From contig DUKF01000175.1 in NCBI GenBank assembly GCA_013329455.1, positions 1 to 13,139 of the forward strand: a DNA stretch of 13,139 nt, read 5' to 3'. The notes under the pieces are model-generated. The model saw only the letters and a program-made list of their open reading frames with translations. It was not told the origin of the DNA and made no database searches. Position numbers and translations under genes: made by a program. This stretch comes from Methanotrichaceae archaeon. Its GTDB lineage: Archaea; Halobacteriota; Methanosarcinia; Methanotrichales; Methanotrichaceae. Below are positions 5,364-10,692 of the stretch, one piece after another; the first letter of the stretch is position 1; each line of letters begins with the position of its first letter.

Positions 5364-7359
5364 CTTCAACGGGCTGGGCTTCAGGCTCCTGGCGCTGATC
5401 CTGCTGGCGGCACAGGTGTTGCTGGGCCCGATCAGTGCCGTCTCCTTCCTCGAGATGGGTGGGGATGCAGACGCTGTCCCCGGTGAAAACGGCAGCACGA
5501 CCGCGAAGGGTCTGGCAGAGGCCTTAGCCGCCGGTGTCTGGATCGCGCCCGATGGAGGGGATAACGTCTCAGAAGGCTTGAGAGAGACCCTTCTCTCCCT
5601 CTCGGGGCCCGCCCGGATCTTGAGAATCATGGTCCAGGAAGAGGAGGTTTCGGAGCTCGGGTACATAGGAACTTCAGATGGCGTTTTGGTCCTCTGGCCC
5701 GACATCACCGAAACCCTCCGTTTGATCGCTCCCTTCGACTACCGGGAACGGCCCTGGTACCTGGAGGCCGCAAGGGCGAATGAGACGATCTGGACCAAAC
5801 CTTACCTGAACCAGAGCACCGGGAATTTGGCCATCACCTGCGCGACCCCGATATCGGTTGGGGGGAACCTGACAGGGGTAGTGGGGATGGACGTATCCCT
5901 GGCCGAGCTCGATTCCGATCTTGCCAACATATATTCTGGTTACCCCTTCCTTTTAGACGGTCAAGGGGTTGTGGTTATGCGGCCTGACATCTCAGAAGCA
6001 TTCCTGTGGGAGGAGATCCAGGCTCCTGGTAGCCTTCTTGATTCCAAAAACTCGGAACTTGCCGAATTGGCTGAGGCCATGGTCCGGGGCGAGAACGGAA
6101 CATCATTCGTCCGTCTGGGCAAGGGCAGCGCCAGGATCGCCTACGCCCCACTTCCTTCGGTTGGCTGGAGCCTGGCAGTGACCTCCGGAGATCAAGAACT
6201 GGCCGCGGCCAAGGCATCCCAGTACGATCAGTTATTCCGTCGGATCTCGGGCCAGACTGAGATTTTGGCCCTTGAAACCGGCGAAGCCCTGAAGGATCGA
6301 GGGCGAGTGGCGATGATCACGTCTGCAGGTCGTCAGGACGGCGAAGGGAAGGGGGCCGGGGCGACAGCGACCTTGCCTTTGATAATCACAGCGGCCTTAT
6401 CCGCCATTCTGGCGGGCGTGATCGGATTTCGAGCAGGTCGCAACACCCTCGGGCCGATGGTCGATAATGTCGCGAGGGCCCTTGAGGGAATCGGCAGAGG
6501 AGACCTCGACTCGAAGATCCAAGGAGACGGTTCGAGAGGAATGAGAGCTTTGGGCAAGGCCTTCGATGAGATGACCATTGATCTGAAAGATCAAATCTCC
6601 CTTATCGAGAAAAGATCATTCGAGGCGGGTAGGTCCGAAAAGGAGCAGGAGGTATCCGAAGAGGTCAAGCGATTCCTCTTGCCGGAGAGGATACCCCAGG
6701 TTGAGGGGTACCAGGTGGCCACGTTATCTCTCGCCGAGGGTCGTGAATGCTGCCACTTCTACGACGTCTTCGAGATGGAAGAGGCGAAGGCGGTTGTGGT
6801 GATGGCCGAGATCTCGGGCAAGGGCCTATCCGCTGCGATGGTGGCAGCTCTAACCAGAAGCCTGATCAGGGCAGCCACCCGGAGGTTCGGCGATCCGGCA
6901 AAGGCGCTCCGGGAGACTAACCTTCACATAAGCGATAACGTCAAAAACGGGATGATGGTCTCCTGTTTCTGCGGGATGCTCGACCTATCCAGCCACGCCA
7001 TGAATTACGCCAACGCTGGCCACGTCCCGCCCTTCATCGTCAGCTCTGACGGTTTTGTGGATACCCTGGTCGGCGGCGCGATATCCATGGGCGCTCTCGA
7101 CCATATCGACCTGGAGATGGAGGGATGGATGATAGATCCCGGTGACGTCCTCGTGATCTACAACGACAGCCTGATCGAGGTCGAGAATGAGAATAATGAG
7201 CGGTTCGGAACCGAGAATCTGATCACCCTCGTTAAGGGCAACAGGGAGAGGTCGGCTCAGGACATCATGAAAGAGATGGAAAAGGCAATCCGGGACCACA
7301 TGGGAAGCCAATCGCAGAGATTCGATCCGGCCGTCATGATAGTGAAAAGATCCGTCTGA
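5347..7359 (+). CDS. Transmembrane sensor phosphatase: dCache, HAMP, SpoIIE/RsbU-type PP2C
   Basis: A 670-residue one-component receptor. Order: membrane segment 1 (about 11-33), extracytoplasmic double Cache domain (about 35-285), membrane segment 2 (343-363), HAMP (364-417), a short coiled linker (418-442) and a PP2C domain of SpoIIE/RsbU type (about 455-667). Cache marks are DYRERPWYLEA (131-141), TKPYLNQSTG (150-159) and GVVGMDVSL (177-185). Six N-glycosylation sequons (N48, N73, N145, N155, N174, N250) all fall outside the cell. The phosphatase half aligns with RsbU motifs but is altered: the usual GGDxYD is CCHFYD (468-473), DVSGKG is EISGKG (488-493), the later acid D607 in YNDS and D660 near the end are kept. 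It may use a different metal, be weak, or act as a binding protein. ATG 5347 has no clear ribosome site; the first membrane segment begins right after it, so no shorter start works. Confidence 0.88.
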   Translation: MTKISSFNGLGFRLLALILLAAQVLLGPISAVSFLEMGGDADAVPGENGSTTAKGLAEALAAGVWIAPDGGDNVSEGLRETLLSLSGPARILRIMVQEEEVSELGYIGTSDGVLVLWPDITETLRLIAPFDYRERPWYLEAARANETIWTKPYLNQSTGNLAITCATPISVGGNLTGVVGMDVSLAELDSDLANIYSGYPFLLDGQGVVVMRPDISEAFLWEEIQAPGSLLDSKNSELAELAEAMVRGENGTSFVRLGKGSARIAYAPLPSVGWSLAVTSGDQELAAAKASQYDQLFRRISGQTEILALETGEALKDRGRVAMITSAGRQDGEGKGAGATATLPLIITAALSAILAGVIGFRAGRNTLGPMVDNVARALEGIGRGDLDSKIQGDGSRGMRALGKAFDEMTIDLKDQISLIEKRSFEAGRSEKEQEVSEEVKRFLLPERIPQVEGYQVATLSLAEGRECCHFYDVFEMEEAKAVVVMAEISGKGLSAAMVAALTRSLIRAATRRFGDPAKALRETNLHISDNVKNGMMVSCFCGMLDLSSHAMNYANAGHVPPFIVSSDGFVDTLVGGAISMGALDHIDLEMEGWMIDPGDVLVIYNDSLIEVENENNERFGTENLITLVKGNRERSAQDIMKEMEKAIRDHMGSQSQRFDPAVMIVKRSV

Positions 7360-7369
7360 TGACGGCCGG
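7327..7369 (+). terminator. 11-bp perfect GC-rich hairpin across the stop codon of the sensor phosphatase
   Basis: CCGGCCGTCAT (7327-7337) and ATGACGGCCGG (7359-7369) are exact reverse complements, separated by 21 bases. The stem begins in the last coding bases and ends after the stop TGA (7357-7359). TTTT follows at 7380-7383. It is probably a 3'-end stabilising or terminating structure before the convergent DUF2117 gene. Archaeal termination mainly needs the T-tract, which is short here. Confidence 0.5.
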
Positions 7370-7393
7370 CCGATCAGAATTTTACCGGTCGGT

Positions 7394-8488
7394 TTAGAAC
7401 CGCTGTTCAGACCTGAAGTCGTCTCCGGCGATCTTCTTCACCCTATTGACCAGATCTTCGATGACGAGGCCGTCCATCGAAATTCGGTCGTTGCCTTTGA
7501 AGATCTCCTCTCTTACCCGCCGCCCAACAACATCGTCGCAGCCGGGCCGAACTTCGATTATGATGCTTCCATCGGGTGTGGCCGTCCTGTGGCAGAGGTA
7601 GTCGAGATCGCCGTCCACTATCCCGACGAGGGGCGTTCCAAGCCTCGTCAGGATGTCTCCCGCGATGGCGGTGGTGTCGTCGCCCACCGTTATCACAACC
7701 ATCGCACCCTTCGCGTTCTCGAAGGTCTCTTCTGCGGCATGATCTATCAAAGCCGCATCGATGCCGCGACTGCAGATCGACCTTGGGACGTTCTCGGTTC
7801 TTCTTATGTCGCCGGTCCTCAGGATCGCGGTCTCAAGATCGATGAAAGAAAGCTTCTCCAGGCCGTGTGCCTTTACCTCAGCTCCGTCGATCTCAGTGAT
7901 TTTGCCACCTATTGCTGCGATCTCCACCGTCTCCTCAAGGACTCTCGCGACGACGATACCGTTGACGGATACGGTCTCCCCGGGGACGGCCCCCAGAATC
8001 TTCCTCCTGACGATTCCCTCTGAAGATTTCGTCCTCGGCTGAAACTTTGGGGCGGCCACCAGCTCCAGTCCCAGGACCTGAGCGATCTTTCCGGCGAAAT
8101 GGCCCGCTTCGCCCGCCAGAACTGATGCGAAGCCTCCCCCAAAGTCCGCCAGCATAAGAGGCTTATTGGGCTTTGCCCTCGCCGCCACCGTCTGACCGAA
8201 GGCGAGGCCCGTCTCTCTGGTCTTGGCCAAGTTCAAAAGGATCACGATGTCGACGGTTGGTTCAAGCCTTCGGACTGACCGACTCGGCATCTGCCTTCTC
8301 GTTATGTCGATCCGATCCTCCAGGGCGGCGTCGATGACAGCGACTCGTCCCATCGTCCCTCCGAGGACCACAGTGACCGACCCCAGATCTGCTAGGCGGT
8401 CTAGGGCCATCTCGGTGCATCCCGAGTCGATCACCTCGGGACCGTGAACAACGACCCCGATCTTATCCGCCACTTTCGACGCTCTCAT
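7394..8488 (-). CDS. DUF2117 family protein, methanogen-type, function unknown
   Basis: A 364-residue soluble protein that I recognise as the archaeal DUF2117 family, found mainly in methanogens and without an assigned function. Conserved-looking patches are [11 protein letters not shown] (13-23), GGTMGR (43-48), MLADFGGGF (112-120), [13 protein letters not shown] (268-280) and [12 protein letters not shown] (289-300). The acidic glycine-rich patches look like nucleotide or metal sites, but that is only impression. ATG 8488 lies inside the 3' end of DUF2098 (26-base overlap); GTG 8473 would reduce the overlap, though neither has a good ribosome site. It is the last gene of the minus-strand unit and converges with the sensor phosphatase after 34 bases. 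Confidence 0.8.
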   Translation of the reverse strand: MRASKVADKIGVVVHGPEVIDSGCTEMALDRLADLGSVTVVLGGTMGRVAVIDAALEDRIDITRRQMPSRSVRRLEPTVDIVILLNLAKTRETGLAFGQTVAARAKPNKPLMLADFGGGFASVLAGEAGHFAGKIAQVLGLELVAAPKFQPRTKSSEGIVRRKILGAVPGETVSVNGIVVARVLEETVEIAAIGGKITEIDGAEVKAHGLEKLSFIDLETAILRTGDIRRTENVPRSICSRGIDAALIDHAAEETFENAKGAMVVITVGDDTTAIAGDILTRLGTPLVGIVDGDLDYLCHRTATPDGSIIIEVRPGCDDVVGRRVREEIFKGNDRISMDGLVIEDLVNRVKKIAGDDFRSEQRF

Positions 8489-8747
8489 CTTCCATCTTTA
8501 CCGATTTCATCCTCTCTTCTTCCGCCTTCATCCTCTCTTGCATCTCTTCCAGGGTCCGGGCCCCGATCTCCCTCCTCTCAGGCATCTTTTCGATCGGTTG
8601 CAAGGTGCTCAGGTGGTAGTAGAGCCCCGTCGAATCCAGGAGCGCCCACTTTTCACCATCCTCTTCGGTCTTCAGGACCTTTACAATCCCCACGGTCCCT
8701 GTCCCGCCGTACCTGACGATGCTCCCTTCACTGATCTCCTCTGACAT
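8463..8747 (-). CDS. DUF2098 family protein
   Basis: A 94-residue protein. Residues 5-55 match the DUF2098 pattern I know from methanogens: [15 protein letters not shown] (8-22), then [18 protein letters not shown] (27-44). The sequence suggests a small SH3- or KOW-like beta barrel. The C-terminal 40 residues are a charged helix rich in Glu, Arg, Met and Lys. Function is unknown. GAGGTGA, overlapping the stop of the upstream gene, lies about 10 bases before ATG 8747, a good ribosome site. It sits between an unrecognised gene and DUF2117 with 14- and overlapping junctions, so it is part of one operon. Confidence 0.82.
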   Translation of the reverse strand: MSEEISEGSIVRYGGTGTVGIVKVLKTEEDGEKWALLDSTGLYYHLSTLQPIEKMPERREIGARTLEEMQERMKAEEERMKSVKMEDESVESGG

Positions 8748-8761
8748 TGTCCAGCGTCACC

Positions 8762-9217
8762 TCATATCAGCTTCTTCGTCAGTACTTCACCGGCGAAGTT
8801 TTTAATCTCTGCCCCACCGGGGATCGAGAAGACCTCGACTCCGTCGAACTCGGATGTCCCGCAGAGGACGTCCTGTTCAGGGTGGGTCCCGGCCTGGATG
8901 TCGCACTTTATCCTCGTCTTCTCCCCTACAGATACCACCGTCTTCAGCCTGGGAGAGGCCGGATGGCCTTTGGGAAGGACTATCAGGGGAGAATCCATCT
9001 CTCTGATCTGGTAGAGGGTGCACATCAGACCCCTTCTCGCCTTTTCTCCGACTTCGAAGGTTGATGCAACCAAAAGGTCGTCTTTGTCGGTGAATATCAC
9101 AATCTCCTCTGATTCTGTCTCTAGATAAAAAAAGTGGCCGAGGGTCCTGGCCAGGGCCAGGGTCCCGGTCTTGCCGCAGAGGTAGGCGATCTCGCCGTCT
9201 TCCAGGGGGATTTTCAT
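8762..9217 (-). CDS. Conserved-looking hypothetical protein of the zinc ribbon-DUF2098-DUF2117 operon
   Basis: A 151-residue soluble protein I do not recognise. It looks beta-rich, with alternating hydrophobic strands and few helices, and has four cysteines far apart, near YLCGKTG (9-15), GLMCTLY (about 65-71), IKCDIQ and VLCGTSE, which could be a metal or redox set but do not form a standard CxxC motif. I chose ATG 9217, with GTGAT, a fair match to the ribosome site, a few bases upstream. TTG 9232 would add MSDEN but overlaps the zinc ribbon gene. With the ATG start there is a 7-base gap to the upstream stop. The tight spacing on both sides makes this a real operon member. Confidence 0.7.
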   Translation of the reverse strand: MKIPLEDGEIAYLCGKTGTLALARTLGHFFYLETESEEIVIFTDKDDLLVASTFEVGEKARRGLMCTLYQIREMDSPLIVLPKGHPASPRLKTVVSVGEKTRIKCDIQAGTHPEQDVLCGTSEFDGVEVFSIPGGAEIKNFAGEVLTKKLI

Positions 9218-9224
9218 ATTCTCA

Positions 9225-9380
9225 TCACTCAACGAGCTTTACGTTTCTGGATTGGCAGGAAGGACATCTGGGCTTTCGGCCCATGCCCTTAAATTTGTTC
9301 CCGCAGTCCTCGCACATGTAGCCTTTTGATGCGAGCGATTCAACGTCGCCGATATCTGGTCCGCCTCCAACGGTACACAT
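9225..9380 (-). CDS. Small zinc ribbon protein, 51 residues
   Basis: The frame from ATG 9380 to TGA 9225-9227 codes 51 residues. The C-terminal half is a treble-clef or ribbon type zinc site: YMCEDCGNKFKGMG (21-34) and RCPSCQSRNVKLVE (38-51) give two CxxC pairs (C23, C26, C39, C42) 13 apart. The N-terminus MCTVGGGPDIGDVESLA carries an extra Cys and a Gly run. Such mini-ribbons usually bind nucleic acid or a protein partner; the specific role is unknown. A perfect AGGAGGTGA ribosome site at 9388-9396 lies 7 bases before the ATG, and a TATA box sits at the right distance upstream. It is the first gene of the four-gene unit. Confidence 0.85.
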   Translation of the reverse strand: MCTVGGGPDIGDVESLASKGYMCEDCGNKFKGMGRKPRCPSCQSRNVKLVE

Positions 9381-9387
9381 GGGACTT

Positions 9388-9396
9388 TCACCTCCT
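9388..9396 (-). promoter_or_regulatory. Strong ribosome binding site of the zinc ribbon gene
   Basis: On the minus strand AGGAGGTGA is a full match to the anti-Shine-Dalgarno end of methanogen 16S rRNA, 7 bases before ATG 9380. It confirms that the 51-residue frame is a real gene. Confidence 0.85.
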
Positions 9397-9418
9397 ATTC
9401 CTCTATTTCCAACGGCTC

Positions 9419-9428
9419 TTATTTAAAT
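9419..9428 (-). promoter_or_regulatory. TATA box of the zinc ribbon-DUF2098-DUF2117 operon
   Basis: On the minus strand ATTTAAATAA is a strong archaeal TATA box. A start site about 26 bases on, near 9397, leaves a leader just long enough to hold the ribosome site. Confidence 0.7.
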
Positions 9429-9556
9429 GAGGTGGACGCGAGGTTCAAATTCATCATGCTGTCCCCTAGTGAAGGGCGTGTTTTTATGATTAAAAAAAGC
9501 CAACGGAGTTCAAGTTCCGCACGAAGTTCGGTGAAATCGCGCCGCTGCGGCTTGAA

Positions 9557-9587
9557 GGTGATTTCGCCGGTTTCCGGAGAAATCATC
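9557..9587. repeat. 14-bp near-perfect inverted repeat with 3-base loop
   Basis: GGTGATTTCGCCGG (9557-9570) and CCGGAGAAATCATC (9574-9587) pair over 14 positions around TTT, with one G-T wobble and one mismatch. GAAATC at 9533-9538 could instead pair with GATTTC at 9560-9565, so alternative folds exist. This could be part of a small RNA, a transposon end or a dispersed repeat. Confidence 0.6.
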
Positions 9588-9758
9588 CGGATTTGAAGTC
9601 TCTTTCGCCATCTTAATGACGATCCTCTGTGTAGAGTAACAAGCATTGTTTTTCGCAGGGTGTGCTGCCATGAGCCCGGATCGAGCGAGGGTTCTGAAGG
9701 TGGGTCCTGAGGGTGAGTTGGGATAAGAGGTGGCCCGTTGTCCACTGGATGGGCAGGG

Positions 9759-9781
9759 ACCATATCCATCTGGGATATGGT
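9759..9781. repeat. 9-bp perfect inverted repeat with 5-base loop
   Basis: ACCATATCC (9759-9767) and GGATATGGT (9773-9781) are exact reverse complements. An A-rich stretch follows on the plus strand, so it is not a plus-strand terminator. It could be a protein-binding site or the end of a small RNA. Confidence 0.55.
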
Positions 9782-9940
9782 AGAAAAAGGAAAAAAGTCC
9801 CGAAAAATACTGATATAAAAAATTCTCAAAAATGGATCTGATTCGATCTTATTTGGACGATAAAACGACCGTATCTGCCTTTTTGAGAATTTAAATTCAT
9901 ATTTCTTCTAATTAACTTTGTCTTACATATGGAATCTTCA

Positions 9941-9957
9941 GAAAACCTTTAAATATT
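9941..9957 (+). promoter_or_regulatory. Promoter (BRE and TATA box) of the Hsp20-like gene
   Basis: GAAAACC followed by TTTAAATATT (9948-9957) is a good purine-rich BRE plus TATA box. Transcription would start near 9975-9978, giving a leader of under 20 bases with the AGGAGGT ribosome site at its front (9978-9984). Confidence 0.65.
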
Positions 9958-9993
9958 CGGATCGCGCTATTATTAGCAGGAGGTTGAATCAAT

Positions 9994-10293
9994 ATGGAGG
10001 AAACGATTGCGACTCCGAACATATGCGTCTATCCTGACGAGGCTGCGGAGACGATGAACATCGAAATTGAGCTGCCTGGGATGGAGAAGGAGAACATCAA
10101 CTTCAACATATACGAGAACGGCTTTTATATGGTCGCCAAGAAGAAGGGGCTGAAGTACATGGCATCCTACGCCCTTGCGAGCCCCGTGGAGCAAGATCGT
10201 GCTGTGGCCAAGTATGCAAACGGCCTTCTCACCGTCAAAGTCCCCTACAAAAAAGCCCTCTTCGACAAGGGCGTTAAGGTGGATATCGAGTAA
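9994..10293 (+). CDS. Hsp20/alpha-crystallin family small protein
   Basis: A 99-residue protein made almost only of the alpha-crystallin domain. Small heat shock proteins hold unfolding proteins in a refoldable state without ATP. Visible marks are the early strand pair NIEIELPGMEKENINFNI (22-39) and the late A-x-ANGLLTVKVPY stretch (72-85), matching the family's AxxxxGxLxxxxP pattern. The usual long N-terminal arm is missing and the C-terminus VKVDIE has only a weak IxI/V-like anchor, so large oligomers are less certain than for typical Hsp20. A core this short could also be a variant dedicated to a partner. AGGAGGT (9978-9984) lies 9 bases before the ATG. It is a single-gene transcript, with T-tracts just after its stop. 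Confidence 0.85.
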   Translation: MEETIATPNICVYPDEAAETMNIEIELPGMEKENINFNIYENGFYMVAKKKGLKYMASYALASPVEQDRAVAKYANGLLTVKVPYKKALFDKGVKVDIE

Positions 10294-10294
10294 A

Positions 10295-10340
10295 TTTTTG
10301 GACTCCTTTGAATTAAAACCAAAATCTCTCTTTTATTTTT
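10295..10340 (+). terminator. T-rich terminator region after the Hsp20-like gene
   Basis: T5 at 10295-10299 directly after the stop codon and a T-rich run at 10327-10340 (TTTTATTTTT at the end) fit the oligo-T signals that end archaeal transcripts. No hairpin is needed or seen. Confidence 0.5.
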
Positions 10341-10573
10341 AATCATGACGATTTTTCGAGTATGATCAAACCAAACGACATTTTATATATTTGTAATACA
10401 TTTAGAATTACTAATTATTTTGAATCATGCTGAGATGATCAAAGACTTCTGCTGATGATTGGTTCGGTGATAATGTGAAATTAAGCGGCAATGCCGCCTA
10501 AGTTGGCAGATTTCAGGTTTGATTTTAATATTAATCTTATTGAATATAATATCGGATTTTATAATTTTTTTTA
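10341..10573 (+). ncRNA. Candidate small RNA or regulatory unit in AT-rich intergenic DNA
   Basis: An orphan TATA box, TTTTATATATTT (10381-10392), is followed by a dyad (10481-10501) and a T8 tract (10565-10572). No frame longer than a few codons lies between them. Two copies of an AATCATG...ATGATCAAA dyad (10341-10370 and 10423-10443) flank the TATA box. The arrangement promoter, hairpin, T-tract suggests a transcript of about 150 bases ending before the surface protein gene, whose own promoter comes later. It could equally be a second upstream promoter of that gene. Confidence 0.25.
10481..10501. repeat. GC-rich dyad in AT-rich intergenic DNA
   Basis: TTA-A-GCGGCA (10481-10490), a single A, then TGCCGC-C-TAA (10492-10501) form a nearly perfect dyad with one mismatch. 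As RNA it would open to a GCGG/CCGC stem with a 5-base loop. In its AT-rich surroundings the GC core stands out. Confidence 0.55.
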
Positions 10574-10629
10574 ATTCCCCCTATCAGCATGCCTGATCGA
10601 GAAGTGGACAAGATGTTGGATATGAAATA

Positions 10630-10638
10630 TTATATATT
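10630..10638 (+). promoter_or_regulatory. TATA box of the surface protein gene
   Basis: TTATATATT places a transcript start near 10660, about 30 bases before ATG 10693. A 10-base repeat ATATCGGATT occurs on either side (10549-10558 and 10672-10681), the second one in the leader. Confidence 0.55.
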
Positions 10639-10692
10639 CAACCCAACAATACTCATAACGTGGAAACAGTTATATCGGATTAAACGCAGGTT

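Larger units (their letters stand above)
9429..9940. other. Gene-poor region with a structured GC-rich half and an AT-rich half
   Basis: No convincing protein gene is seen. The 9480-9780 part is GC-richer and holds several strong inverted repeats (9557-9587, 9759-9781, and CGGA/TCCG at 9505-9520). The 9780-9940 part is AT-rich with A- and T-runs and no clear signal except what belongs to the Hsp20 promoter just beyond. A 136-codon minus-strand frame crosses the area, but its sequence has no domain pattern, good start or ribosome site. Confidence 0.5.

Noticed and set aside
5166..5708. 180-codon minus-strand frame over the receptor start
   Set aside because: It is antisense to the signal anchor and Cache domain, and its part in the intergenic region resembles no known protein.
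7364..7371. GGCCGGCC palindrome as a separate regulatory site
   Set aside because: It is part of the larger perfect hairpin at 7327-7369.
9419..9829. 136-codon minus-strand frame between the zinc ribbon and Hsp20 genes
   Set aside because: Its translation shows no domain pattern, it has no good ribosome site, and it crosses both a GC-rich structured part and AT-rich DNA. Strong inverted repeats explain the region better.
10427..10500. C/D box small RNA
   Set aside because: CTGATGA and GTGATAA resemble box C, but the first base or last bases deviate and no properly spaced CTGA D boxes are present.
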